Source: an uncultured Chlorobiaceae bacterium (lineage in GTDB: Bacteria > Bacteroidota > Chlorobiia > Chlorobiales > Chlorobiaceae). Taken from it: a stretch of 35,306 nt of DNA. This document shows positions 14,506 to 24,043 of the stretch, piece after piece. The stretch's first letter is position 1, and the number at the start of each line of letters is the position of its first letter. Both the position numbers and the translations under genes were made by a program. The notes beneath the pieces were generated by a model. The model was not told the origin of the DNA. It saw only the letters and a program-made list of their open reading frames with translations, and searched no databases. Where the stretch lies: NCBI GenBank assembly GCA_903865705.1, contig CAIPKT010000110.1:1-35306 (forward strand), written 5' to 3'.

Positions 14506-17500
14506 TAGTTAGTTATTTTCGGTAGATTAATAATAACACGCGTACCTTTCATAGGATTGCTTTCGATTTTAATATCACCATTCATTTCCTTGATGATGCC
14601 GTAACTGATCGAAAGTCCCAGCCCAGTGCCTTTCCCTGACTTTTTGGTTGTGTAAAATGGGTGCATGATATATTCAATACTATCCTTATTCACACCGATA
14701 CCGTTATCCTCCACAGTTACATTTACTGAATTATCGTTATAAAATGATTTTATAACAATTTTCATCTCGAAATCTTCTTTACTAGTTTGCATTTTCTCTT
14801 CAATTGCATCAACAGAATTCTTGATCAAATTGAGGATAACCTGCTCGAATTTATAAATATTACCAACTACTGAAATTCCCTCCTTTTCGGGCATAAAATC
14901 AAGGGTTATAAATTTGTGATTGCATTGTTCAGAGAACATCAAAAGTGTATTTCGGATACTTTTGTTAATATTTACCGTTGATGATATATAGTTGTCATTA
15001 GTGCTTGAGAAGGATCGTATATTATCAATAATGGTTTGAACTCTTAATATATTTTCAAAAATCTTTTCAGTATTGACTTTAATGTTATTCTTGTATTCAG
15101 AATTATCTTTAGAAACATCCATCAGTATCTTGTCAACAATCAATCCTATATTGTTAATGGGTTGATAGATTTCATGTGCGATACCTGATGCCATTTCTCC
15201 AAGACTGATCAGCCTTTTCGCATGAAATAATTCGCTTTCAATCACCTTTCTTTTGGAAATATCACGAATAATCATCATATATGATAAAGGTGCGCCGTTG
15301 TAGTCCTGGATCAATGCGGCGCTTATTTCAGCGGAATAAACAACATTATTTTTCTTTTTAAGTAAGATTTCTTTGTTTTGTATCAAGCCTTCTCGAAGTG
15401 TAACTTCATAGATCTCATTAATAATTTTAATGTTATCCGGATAGACAATCGCTGAAAATGGCATCCCTATAACATCAGCTTTGTTTTGAGCACCAAATAT
15501 TTCCAGACCAATATCAGAGATACTCGCAATAATGCCATCAAGATTTGTTGTTATAATACTATCTGGCGATGCTGCAATAAGCGTTTGGTACTGTTTGTCC
15601 AATTGTCTTCTTGTTTTTTCTGCATCATTGATTTTATTTGAGCTTGTAATAAATACGGCTAATGAATAAATAGATTCGTTTTTATCATAAACAGGATAAG
15701 CCGAGATTTGATAGATATGGATATCTTTCTGTTCATTTCCTTTTTCATTCGTACAGAACGTATCCTTGAAATGAGCAGGTTCTTTTGTGTCAATAACCTG
15801 TTCAAACTTTACTTTTCTTTCCTGTTGTAATACAGCAGGAAAAAGTGAATGGAAATTCTGTCCAATCACGCTTGATGATTCTCTGGCGTACATATCTTTG
15901 AACTCCATATTAGCGTCAAGTATGGTGCCTTCTCTGGTCAAGCAACAGAATGGATCTATTGATGAATTCAGTAGATTGGTAATGTTATTTGTATTGATAA
16001 CATGGGTGAACTCATAATTTTTGTATTCGGTAATATCAATACTTACGCCCATGTAGCGTTTCACAAGTCCGTCAGCATTTTTGACAGGAAAACCATGAGT
16101 CATTATCTGTCGTGCAGAGCCATTATTGTCGTGGACATGGTAGGCCACTTTAAAATAATCGTCTTTTGCAATTGCATTCAATATTGTTTCTTCTGTTTGC
16201 ACCCTCTCACTTGCCACAATAGTTTCCATCCATGCATGAAAGGAGGGTTCCTTGATATGCAAGTCAATCCCGTAAAGCATATGCAGTTCATCAGAATGGA
16301 GCATCATTCCTGTTTCGAGATCCCACTCCCAGTTTTCGGTAGTAATGGTTTTCATGGGAGTCAATACCAGAACAAAGTACCCTTTCTGGTGGCTATAGGC
16401 TGTAATATCCAACCATTTGTTCAATGTATTTATATAAAGGTCAAACCGTTCGGAAACACCGCTCAGCGCAACCCGTCCTAATTTTTCAAGCAACTCTGGA
16501 TTTGATTCGCAGATATCCGGCCTGATTTTTGTTATTCTTTGCCCCTCAATGGTATCCAATCCCGTTAATTTTTTGAAATTAAGATTGACTACTTTAGGAA
16601 TAAAATCTACTGGACGATTTTCGTTAAAAATCATCCGGCAATAGGCAAAACCGTTTAACTGATTATTGAAGAGGTTACGGTAACGCACCCTTTGATCGAG
16701 AAGTTCATTTTCAGTAAGACCAAGCGTTGTAACCTCAGTGACTAAAATCAGCAGATTTGATATTTTGCCATCCTTATCCGGAATCGGGTAGATGGTATGA
16801 CGGTTTATCAGCCCATTCGATTCATTTTCATAAATGATCCGCGCGCCTGTGCAGAGTACCTCCTCCACTTTATTTTTTTGCTGAATAGCAGCTTCAGGAG
16901 AGGCCAAACTGTAAATATTGGTGCCAACGGTAATTTCCGGAAAGTCCTGGAATCGTAAATTGAAAGCCGTGTTGACACGCAGGATGTTGCCTTCCCTATT
17001 CAGAAGAAGAAGCGGTTCAAGGTAAGCGTTGAAGAGTGTATCGATCGACTTTTCATCCTCATTTTTATCAAGTATTGCCATAAGCAACTCATCAACTGAA
17101 TGCGTTTCAGACATTTTGTGAAGGCGAAGCTGAAATGCCGTCTGAGATTCATAACGCTTGCGCACGGTTATGTCATGAATAATGGCATAGAGGAGATTTC
17201 TGCTTCCAATCTTTATCTTCTGGCTGAAGACCTCCACATCCCGCAAAGAACCATCTGACCTGCGATGGCGAAAGACAAACTGGTTTTGTTTAGATACAAG
17301 CACATTACTTAGATTCTTTTTTATCTCTTCAACTGAGATAGGATTAATTTGCTTGAGATTCATCTGCCTGAGCTCATCAATAGACCATCCATAAAAGTCC
17401 GCTGCCGCACGATTGGCGTCAATAATATTACCGGTTTCAGGATCGATGACCAGCATGGTGGCGGAATGCTTTTCAAAGAAATTCCTGAAGCGATCCTCGC

Positions 17501-17957
17501 TTTCCTTGAGTGCCTTTTCAGCATTCTTGCGCTCGGTGATGTCATCAAATATCGAGACGAAGTACCCCTTTTTCGGGCTGTATATCGAAATGTCAAACCA
17601 TTTGTTCAATGGCTTGAAATACATTTCAAACTGGTCAGAAATTCCTGTGCAAGCTACTTTTGCATGTTTCTCAATAAAGTCAGGATACAAGGTTTTAATG
17701 TCGGGGAAAACCTCAGTCAATTTTCGCCCGACAACATTGGTCAAGCCTGTCAGTCTTTCATAACCTGAGTTGACCTCTTCGTGGATAAAATCGACAGGAA
17801 CATCTCCTTCGAAAACCATGCGGCAGTATGCGTAACCGTTCCGCATGTAGTCAATAATGTTACGATGATTCGTCTTGCTGTCGATGATCGCATCCTTTGT
17901 CAGAGTAAGATCTGAGAGGGGATTATCTGTATTGCTGTCGCAATAAACTATGGGCAT
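14505..17957 (-). CDS. Soluble multi-PAS sensor histidine kinase
   Basis: This 1150-residue kinase has a series of about six or seven PAS domains (about 30-910) followed by HisKA with the phosphoacceptor His928 in GIAHEIYQPINN. A HATPase_c domain follows, with N-box NLIKNSVDAIEE, G1 box VEDNGIGV and G2 GKGTGLGLS. No signal peptide or membrane helix is evident, so it should sense a cytoplasmic signal such as redox, light or a ligand. Two PAS units are internal duplicates: NGYAYCRMVF...PVDFI near residue 40 and NGFAYCRMIF...PVDFI near residue 440, each followed by an LNKW-D-I...KGYFV block. It is coupled to the NtrC-type regulator by a one-base overlap. GC content is clearly higher in the 5' part (around 17,000-17,900) than in the 3' part (14,500-16,000). 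Confidence 0.93.
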   Translation of the reverse strand: MPIVYCDSNTDNPLSDLTLTKDAIIDSKTNHRNIIDYMRNGYAYCRMVFEGDVPVDFIHEEVNSGYERLTGLTNVVGRKLTEVFPDIKTLYPDFIEKHAKVACTGISDQFEMYFKPLNKWFDISIYSPKKGYFVSIFDDITERKNAEKALKESEDRFRNFFEKHSATMLVIDPETGNIIDANRAAADFYGWSIDELRQMNLKQINPISVEEIKKNLSNVLVSKQNQFVFRHRRSDGSLRDVEVFSQKIKIGSRNLLYAIIHDITVRKRYESQTAFQLRLHKMSETHSVDELLMAILDKNEDEKSIDTLFNAYLEPLLLLNREGNILRVNTAFNLRFQDFPEITVGTNIYSLASPEAAIQQKNKVEEVLCTGARIIYENESNGLINRHTIYPIPDKDGKISNLLILVTEVTTLGLTENELLDQRVRYRNLFNNQLNGFAYCRMIFNENRPVDFIPKVVNLNFKKLTGLDTIEGQRITKIRPDICESNPELLEKLGRVALSGVSERFDLYINTLNKWLDITAYSHQKGYFVLVLTPMKTITTENWEWDLETGMMLHSDELHMLYGIDLHIKEPSFHAWMETIVASERVQTEETILNAIAKDDYFKVAYHVHDNNGSARQIMTHGFPVKNADGLVKRYMGVSIDITEYKNYEFTHVINTNNITNLLNSSIDPFCCLTREGTILDANMEFKDMYARESSSVIGQNFHSLFPAVLQQERKVKFEQVIDTKEPAHFKDTFCTNEKGNEQKDIHIYQISAYPVYDKNESIYSLAVFITSSNKINDAEKTRRQLDKQYQTLIAASPDSIITTNLDGIIASISDIGLEIFGAQNKADVIGMPFSAIVYPDNIKIINEIYEVTLREGLIQNKEILLKKKNNVVYSAEISAALIQDYNGAPLSYMMIIRDISKRKVIESELFHAKRLISLGEMASGIAHEIYQPINNIGLIVDKILMDVSKDNSEYKNNIKVNTEKIFENILRVQTIIDNIRSFSSTNDNYISSTVNINKSIRNTLLMFSEQCNHKFITLDFMPEKEGISVVGNIYKFEQVILNLIKNSVDAIEEKMQTSKEDFEMKIVIKSFYNDNSVNVTVEDNGIGVNKDSIEYIMHPFYTTKKSGKGTGLGLSISYGIIKEMNGDIKIESNPMKGTRVIINLPKITN

Positions 17958-18094
17958 GTGGGCTCTTTTACTTGTTCCGAACGGTCATCAAAAAATCTCA
18001 TGATGCATCAAATGCGCGCAATATGAATGGGTTCACGACAACCACCGGCACCATTCAATAGAATACTTTTATCGTTCAAAAAAAGCAAATCACC

Positions 18095-18115
18095 GGAGGA
18101 AAAAATTGGTCCTCC
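18095..18115 (-). terminator. Possible terminator downstream of the RluD-family gene
   Basis: A 6-bp stem (GGAGGA at 18095-18100, TCCTCC at 18110-18115) lies just downstream of the - strand RluD gene. On the - strand it is followed after about a dozen bases by a run of seven T's. The stem is short and the T-run is displaced, so this is tentative. Confidence 0.35.
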
Positions 18116-18134
18116 AAATCTTTGATTGATGGAT

Positions 18135-19202
18135 TCAAAGAGAGGTATGGCTTAGAGTTACGCGGATTTTTTCGAGCGCAAGTTGCATATCTTCTGGCAG
18201 GGGAGCAGTGAAGGTGAGTGGTTCATGGCTCATGGGCTGATGAAATGAGAGCGTTTCGGCATGCAGTGCCTGCCGTGGCAGCAGTTCCAAAAGGTTTTTG
18301 ACGAAGCTTTCACTTTTGCTGAAAGGAAGTGTGCGCATGACGGCACCTCCATAGGTTTCGTCGCCGAGAATCTGGTGGCCGAGGTGCTGCATGTGTGCCC
18401 TGATCTGGTGTGTGCGTCCCGTATGCAGCGTGAGCGAGAGGAGAGAAAACCAGTGAAGGTTTTCCGTAACGGTATAGTCTGTAATCGCCGTTTTTCCCAA
18501 TAACCCTTCAAAAGGGAAGTTCGCCATTACCTTGCGGTCTTTTTTTGATCGTCCGATATTGGTTCTTATGGTGCCGGATGGAGGTTCCGGAACACCCCAT
18601 ACAATAGCCTTGTAGATTTTGATCACTTTTCTTTCGGCGAACTGGCGAGCAAGACGGTGGAGCGCAACCGGATTTTTTGCTGCGATGATGAGCCCGGAGG
18701 TGTTCTTGTCGAGCCGATGCACAATGCCCGGACGGAGTTCTGATTTGTCGAGCTCTTCAGCGTCTTTGCCGATATGGTGCAGAATGGCGTTTGCCATTGT
18801 TCCAGTCCAGTTGCCGAATGCCGGATGGACCACCATACCCGGTTTTTTGTTGATGACCATAAGATCCTGGTCTTCGTAGATAATCTCGATGGGAATATCT
18901 TCTGCTGCGAGTTCCGGTGCCGGTGGCCGCAAAAAAGTCATCTCTATGAGATCGCAGGATTTTATGCGATAGTTTGATTTGACTGTTTTTTCATTGACCA
19001 GTACCCGCCCCTCCTCAATCGCCTCCTGAACTTTGTTTCGCGTTGCGTTTTCGACCTGCCTTGTAAGGTATTGGTCTATACGCATCGGTATTTGCACCCG
19101 GCTTACCTGCAGAGTAAGCTTTTTTGGCTCAAGAGGGTTAATATCCTGTAGCCCTGATTCGTTTATTGGTTGTTGATTTTGCATTTTATGATACTTGAAC
19201 AC
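18135..19202 (-). CDS. rluD: RluD-family 23S rRNA pseudouridine synthase
   Basis: RluA/RluD-family enzymes convert specific uridines in large-subunit rRNA to pseudouridine. The product has an N-terminal S4 RNA-binding domain (about 38-90, MRIDQYLTRQVENATRNKVQ) and a catalytic domain with the motif HRLDKNTSGL, whose Asp165 is the expected nucleophile, plus LHTGRTHQIRAHMQHLGHQI later. The listed start is a GTG; the in-frame ATG at 19184 (giving 349 residues) is an equally good choice, and neither has a clear ribosome binding site. It is divergent from the dihydrolipoamide dehydrogenase gene. The exact rRNA target cannot be read from sequence. Confidence 0.9.
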   Translation of the reverse strand: MFKYHKMQNQQPINESGLQDINPLEPKKLTLQVSRVQIPMRIDQYLTRQVENATRNKVQEAIEEGRVLVNEKTVKSNYRIKSCDLIEMTFLRPPAPELAAEDIPIEIIYEDQDLMVINKKPGMVVHPAFGNWTGTMANAILHHIGKDAEELDKSELRPGIVHRLDKNTSGLIIAAKNPVALHRLARQFAERKVIKIYKAIVWGVPEPPSGTIRTNIGRSKKDRKVMANFPFEGLLGKTAITDYTVTENLHWFSLLSLTLHTGRTHQIRAHMQHLGHQILGDETYGGAVMRTLPFSKSESFVKNLLELLPRQALHAETLSFHQPMSHEPLTFTAPLPEDMQLALEKIRVTLSHTSL

Positions 19203-19253
19203 TAACGGCTCTACACTGACGGGTCAGTATAACAAAACCATACCATATCTTCT

Positions 19254-20669
19254 ATGCATTCATCGCTACAGATGCCCGAAGGGTCTTGTCGCAAGGTTGA
19301 TCTTGCCATTATTGGTTCTGGACCGGGAGGTTATGAGGCGGCACTTCGTGCGGCAAAGGCTGGAATGAAAGTTTCTCTCATTGAAAAAGGCGCGCTGGGC
19401 GGCGTGTGCGTGAACTGGGGCTGTATTCCAACCAAGGCCCTTTTGCGGAGCGCTGAAGTTTTTGATCTGTTTAAAAAGGCAGCCTCTTACGGTCTCAAGG
19501 TTCAAACGTCTGCTATTGATCTTACCGAAGCGGTTAAACGCAGCCGGAATGTGGTATCGAAACTTTCGAAAGGGATTGGTTTCATGTTGCGCCGCTCAGA
19601 GGTTGAGGTGATTCAGGGAGAGGCGATTTTCAGCGGAGCGCATACCCTTGATATTTATCGTGAAGGTCTGCGTGTAGATACTCTGCAGGCCAACCATATC
19701 ATTATTGCGTCCGGTGCGCGTTCACGCCAACTGCCCGGGCTTGAACCTGATGGGAAGTGCATTATTACCAGCAGGGAAGCTCTTGCCATGAAGACAGTTC
19801 CCTCCTCTATGATTGTGCTCGGAGGCGGTGCTATCGGTGTTGAAATGGCCTGGTTTTATGCTATGGCGGGTACATCGGTGACGCTTGTTGAGATGATGCC
19901 CCGGCTCTTGCCGCTTGAAGATGAAGAGATTTCGGAAGCTTTAAAACGTTCGTTTCAGAAGGCAGGCATCACTGTTGCCACCGGCGCAAAACTGGATGGT
20001 GTGACGGTAACAGGGGATCGGGTAAGCGGATTTCTTGCTGTTGACGGAGAAGAGCCTCAACTGATCAGTGCGGATTTTCTGCTTGTTGCTGTCGGGGTTA
20101 GTGGTAATTGTGATGGACTTGGTCTGGAGTATGCCGGAGTGGAAACCGCCAGAGGGTTTATTGTAACAGACAAGGCTTGCCGAACGTCAGTCAATCATAT
20201 TTTTGCGATCGGTGATGTTCGCGGAGGGATGTTGCTTGCCCACAAGGCTTCGGCTGAAGCAGCCATTGCTGTTGATACTCTAGCAGGGAAAGTACCCCAT
20301 CTGCTTGATGAGAGCATGATACCACGGTGTGTTTATGCCGAACCGTCGGTTGCAAGTGTCGGCCTGAGTGAGGCACAGGCAATTGAACAGGGTTATTCGG
20401 TCACAGTTGGACGCTCCATGTTTGCTGCATCAGGCAAAGCAAATGCTTACGGCAATCTTGAAGGGCTGGTGAAGCTGGTCTTTAATGCTGCTGATGGTCG
20501 CTTGCTTGGCGCTCATGTTGTCGGGCATGGAGCCGTTGAGTTGATCGGTGAACTGACGCTTGCACGACGGCTTGAGGTTACGGCTGAACTGCTTGCCGGA
20601 ACAGTTCACGCGCATCCGACCCTTTCTGAAACGATCCGGGAGGCTGCAGAAAATACTTTGCAGAGATAA
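19254..20669 (+). CDS. lpdA: Dihydrolipoamide dehydrogenase (E3)
   Basis: This FAD-dependent disulfide oxidoreductase reoxidises dihydrolipoamide in 2-oxoacid dehydrogenase or glycine cleavage complexes. The 471-residue protein has an FAD-binding GSGPGG (21-26), the redox-active pair Cys52/Cys57 in GGVCVNWGCIPTKALL, an NAD-binding GGGAIGVEMAW, the second FAD segment IFAIGDV, and a C-terminal dimerisation domain with the catalytic HAHPTLSE. An in-frame ATG at 19272 is an alternative start. No other subunits of a lipoyl complex are nearby. The 141 bp between it and bchI include an AT-only inverted repeat (20672-20680 with 20697-20705) without a T-tract. Confidence 0.95.
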   Translation: MHSSLQMPEGSCRKVDLAIIGSGPGGYEAALRAAKAGMKVSLIEKGALGGVCVNWGCIPTKALLRSAEVFDLFKKAASYGLKVQTSAIDLTEAVKRSRNVVSKLSKGIGFMLRRSEVEVIQGEAIFSGAHTLDIYREGLRVDTLQANHIIIASGARSRQLPGLEPDGKCIITSREALAMKTVPSSMIVLGGGAIGVEMAWFYAMAGTSVTLVEMMPRLLPLEDEEISEALKRSFQKAGITVATGAKLDGVTVTGDRVSGFLAVDGEEPQLISADFLLVAVGVSGNCDGLGLEYAGVETARGFIVTDKACRTSVNHIFAIGDVRGGMLLAHKASAEAAIAVDTLAGKVPHLLDESMIPRCVYAEPSVASVGLSEAQAIEQGYSVTVGRSMFAASGKANAYGNLEGLVKLVFNAADGRLLGAHVVGHGAVELIGELTLARRLEVTAELLAGTVHAHPTLSETIREAAENTLQR

Positions 20670-20810
20670 CGTTTTAGAAATCCATTTTCGATTGTCTTTC
20701 TAAAAGCATAAATTCAATCTCTTTTATTTAACTCATTAAAACAGTAAGCCTTTTTCGGTGAATGATTTTGATTTTTCACAGAAAGACAGGTATCAACTAA
20801 ATGATCAATT

Positions 20811-21986
20811 ATGACTCAGACTGAAACTGTTGCAAAAAAAACTGCTGCAAAGAAACCTGCTGTGGTAAAGGCAAAGGCGAGTTCAACGGTTACGGCAACT
20901 CCGGAATCAAAAAAAGCAGTAAAGCCTGCTGCAAAAAAGAAGTCCGGTCAAGCCTTTCCTTTTACTGCAATTGTCGGTCAGGAGGAGATGAAGCTTAGTT
21001 TGATCCTCAATATCATTGACCCGAGAATCGGAGGTGTGCTGGTCATGGGCCACAGGGGTACCGGAAAAAGCACCACGGTCAGGGCGCTTGCTGAAGTGCT
21101 TCCTTTTATTGAAAGGGTTGAGGGAGATACATACAATCGCACCGTCGATCAATATGTTGAAGGTGAGGAAGCCAAAAAGGGCCATAAGGTCATTGATCCG
21201 GCATCCCTCAAAATCGAAAAAATTCCTGTACCGGTTGTTGACCTTCCGCTTGGCGCCACTGAAGACCGTGTTTGCGGTACCATTGATATCGAACAGGCGC
21301 TTACCAGCGGTGTAAAGGCGTTTGAGCCGGGCCTTCTTGCACAGGCGAATCGCGGATTCCTTTATATTGATGAGGTTAATTTGCTTGACGATCATCTTGT
21401 GGACGTTCTGCTTGATGTTGCTGCAAGCGGCCAGAATGTTGTTGAGCGTGAAGGTATCAGTATTCGCCATCCTGCACGTTTTGTGCTTGTCGGTTCCGGC
21501 AATCCCGAGGAAGGCGAGCTTCGTCCCCAGCTTCTCGACCGTTTTGGTCTGCATGCCCGTATCATCACCATTCTTGATATTTCCAAACGGGTCGATATTG
21601 TCAAACGCCGCCGTGATTTTGATGAAGATCCGGATGCCTTTATGAAAAAGTACAATCGCGAACAGCAGAAGCTTCAGAAAAAAATTCAGACCGCCAAAGA
21701 GCTGCTTCCGACGGTTACCATGGACGACAGTGTGCTTACCGATATAGCAAAGCTCTGTATGAACCTTGGTATTGACGGGCACCGCGGTGAACTTACCATT
21801 ACCCGTACAGCATTCGCCCATGCAGCGTTCCGTGGAGAAACGGTTGTGACCATGAATCATGTCAAGGAAATTGCGGGTCTTTGTCTCCGCCACCGTCTGC
21901 GCAAGGATCCACTTGAGACTCTTGATGCCGGTGAAAAAATTGGTCGTGAACTCGCTAAAATCCTTGGAGAAGCGGAAGCCGTATAA
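20811..21986 (+). CDS. bchI: Magnesium chelatase ATPase subunit I
   Basis: BchI is the AAA+ motor subunit that, with BchD and BchH, inserts Mg2+ into protoporphyrin IX at the start of bacteriochlorophyll synthesis. The 391-residue protein has Walker A GHRGTGKS (80-87), Walker B FLYIDEVNLLDDHLVD, the insertion-region RHPARFVLVGSGNPEEGELR and the sensor/arginine segment LLDRFGLHARI. The first about 47 residues form a Lys/Ala-rich low-complexity extension (KKTAAKKPAVVKAKA and similar) that the usual BchI of about 340 residues lacks. Its stop overlaps the bchD start by one base. Confidence 0.97.
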   Translation: MTQTETVAKKTAAKKPAVVKAKASSTVTATPESKKAVKPAAKKKSGQAFPFTAIVGQEEMKLSLILNIIDPRIGGVLVMGHRGTGKSTTVRALAEVLPFIERVEGDTYNRTVDQYVEGEEAKKGHKVIDPASLKIEKIPVPVVDLPLGATEDRVCGTIDIEQALTSGVKAFEPGLLAQANRGFLYIDEVNLLDDHLVDVLLDVAASGQNVVEREGISIRHPARFVLVGSGNPEEGELRPQLLDRFGLHARIITILDISKRVDIVKRRRDFDEDPDAFMKKYNREQQKLQKKIQTAKELLPTVTMDDSVLTDIAKLCMNLGIDGHRGELTITRTAFAHAAFRGETVVTMNHVKEIAGLCLRHRLRKDPLETLDAGEKIGRELAKILGEAEAV

Positions 21987-23842
21987 TGATAGCTTTTACC
22001 GATATCGTAGGCATGGATCTGGCCAAGCAGGCGCTCATGCTGCTGGCCGTTGATTCTGAACTTGGCGGTGTTGTTATTCCTTCGGCCGTGGGGTCGGGAA
22101 AGTCGACGCTCGCCAGGGCATTTGCTGATATTCTTCCCGAAGGCACCCCTTTCGTGGAACTTCCATTGAACGTAACCGAAGATCGCCTGATCGGCGGCGT
22201 CGACCTGGAAGCAACCCTTGCAACTGGTGTTCGTGTGGTCCAGCACGGGGTGCTCTCGAAGGCACATGGCGGAGTGCTCTATGTTGACTCTATCAGCCTT
22301 CTCGACAGCTCGGCGGTGTCGCACATCATGGATGCAATTTCGCGCGGTGAAGTTTTGGTCGAGCGAGAAGGCCTCAGTGAGGTGCATCCGGCAAAGTTTA
22401 TGCTGGTGGGCACCTATGATCCTACCGATGGTGAGGTACGCATGGGACTTTTGGACAGGGTAGGTATTATTGTTCCCTTTACCGCCCAGAACGATTACAG
22501 AGCACGCAAAAAAATTGTCAGCATTGTACTTGGTACAAGGGATGAAGAGGATACCCGTGACGAGCTGAGGATGCTTGCCGGTTTGATTCAGGCCGCCAAA
22601 GAGCAACTTCCCCATGTTTCGATTACCGACGATCAGATTCGGGCGCTGATTCAGACAGCAATAAGTCTTGGCGTTGAGGGAAATCGCGTCGATATCTTTA
22701 CTGTTCGCGCAGCCATAGCGTCTGCCGCGCTTGCACAGCGGAGTGATGTTGAGGAGGAGGATATGAAACAGGCTATCAAGCTTGTGCTCATTCCCCGTGC
22801 CACCCGTATGCCAGAAAGGGAAGCTGAGTCAAATGAACAGCCTCCCGAGGAGGAACCTCCTGAGCAGGAAGAACCGGAATCCGAGGATGAAGAGGCTCAG
22901 GCTGATACGCCGGATGCCGAAGCGGAAGAGGAGAAGGAAGAAACTCCCGACACGATCGAGGAGCTCATGATGGATGCCATCCAAATGGAGTTGCCAGACA
23001 ATATTCTCAATATCTCTCTCGCATCGAAAAAGAAAACCACCACCGGCAGCCGCGGCGAAGCGCTTAACAACAAGCGTGGCCGTTTTGTAAGGGCTCAGCC
23101 TGGTGAAATGCGTACCAATAAAGTTGCGCTGATCCCGACACTTATTTCGGCCGCACCATGGCAGGAGACTCGCCGTCGTGACACCAAGATGTCAGGCAGG
23201 CCTAAAACTGCTCTGCTGATAACCAAAGATGATGTTAAAATCAAGCGGTTCCGCGACAAGTCAGGCACGCTTTTTATTTTCATGGTAGATGCATCGGGCT
23301 CCATGGCATTGAACCGGATGCGCCAGGCCAAGGGCGCTGTGGCAAGCCTGTTGCAGAATGCCTATGTGCATCGTGACCAGGTTGCCCTTATCTCATTCCG
23401 TGGAAAACAGGCTCAGGTACTTTTACCGCCATCTCAGAGTGTTGATCGTGCAAAACGCGAACTTGATGTGCTTCCAACCGGAGGCGGCACACCGCTCGCT
23501 TCTGCGCTTTATCTTGGCTGGGAAACAGCGAAACAGGCGCGCACCAAAGGTATTTCACAGATCATGTTTGTGCTGATCACCGATGGACGCGGCAATATTG
23601 GACTTCAGGCAACCTTTAACCCTGACGCCGAAAAAGCACCTAAGGAAGAGCTTGAAAAGGAGATTGAATCACTGTCGCTCTCCATTCAGGCAGACGGTGT
23701 GGCCTCTATCGTGATTGATACCCAGATGAACTACCTTTCGAGGGGTGAAGCACCCAAGCTTGCCCAGAAGCTCGGAGGACGTTACTTTTACCTGCCGAAT
23801 GCCAAAGCCGAGCAGATTGTTGAAGCCGCATTGAGCTTTTAA
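21986..23842 (+). CDS. bchD: Magnesium chelatase subunit D
   Basis: BchD forms the platform for the BchI ring and links it to BchH. The 618-residue protein has an N-terminal AAA+ domain with a partly degenerate P-loop (SAVGSGKS, residues 33-40, first glycine replaced), an acidic and proline-rich linker (about 272-330, mostly Glu and Pro), and a C-terminal von Willebrand A domain with the metal-site motif VDASGSM (Asp435, Ser437, Ser439) and a distal TDGRGN. This three-part layout is diagnostic. It is coupled to bchI and ends just before a strong terminator, so bchI-bchD form one transcription unit. Confidence 0.97.
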   Translation: MIAFTDIVGMDLAKQALMLLAVDSELGGVVIPSAVGSGKSTLARAFADILPEGTPFVELPLNVTEDRLIGGVDLEATLATGVRVVQHGVLSKAHGGVLYVDSISLLDSSAVSHIMDAISRGEVLVEREGLSEVHPAKFMLVGTYDPTDGEVRMGLLDRVGIIVPFTAQNDYRARKKIVSIVLGTRDEEDTRDELRMLAGLIQAAKEQLPHVSITDDQIRALIQTAISLGVEGNRVDIFTVRAAIASAALAQRSDVEEEDMKQAIKLVLIPRATRMPEREAESNEQPPEEEPPEQEEPESEDEEAQADTPDAEAEEEKEETPDTIEELMMDAIQMELPDNILNISLASKKKTTTGSRGEALNNKRGRFVRAQPGEMRTNKVALIPTLISAAPWQETRRRDTKMSGRPKTALLITKDDVKIKRFRDKSGTLFIFMVDASGSMALNRMRQAKGAVASLLQNAYVHRDQVALISFRGKQAQVLLPPSQSVDRAKRELDVLPTGGGTPLASALYLGWETAKQARTKGISQIMFVLITDGRGNIGLQATFNPDAEKAPKEELEKEIESLSLSIQADGVASIVIDTQMNYLSRGEAPKLAQKLGGRYFYLPNAKAEQIVEAALSF

Positions 23843-23848
23843 TCCCTG

Positions 23849-23881
23849 AAGACCTTTCCGGTATAATTCCGGAAAGGTCTT
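23849..23881 (+). terminator. Rho-independent terminator after bchD
   Basis: A 13-bp perfect stem (AAGACCTTTCCGG at 23849-23861, complement at 23869-23881) with a 7-nt loop is followed by a run of T's (TTTTT at about 23880-23884). It separates bchID from the downstream large-subunit gene, which must have its own promoter in 23882-24043. That gap is AT-rich and contains a 10-bp palindrome TAAACGTTTA at 23967-23976. Confidence 0.9.
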
Positions 23882-24043
23882 TTTGTGGAATTATTCCGCT
23901 TCCTTCATACGTTAAATTATAGAAGCATTTAGTATCAAACGTTACTTACAGAGTATATTTATTTTCTAAACGTTTATTCTTAATGTTTATATTTCAAGTC
24001 ATTGTACAAGTGACATATTTAATGTATACCTACTTTTTACATC

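Noticed and set aside
20907-21893. Minus-strand open frame of 328 codons
   Set aside because: It is antisense to bchI and has no family features.
24002-24030. Sigma-70 promoter TTGTAC-17 bp-TATACC before bchH
   Set aside because: Only half of each box matches, and the implied start would leave a leader of about seven bases; too weak to report as a feature.
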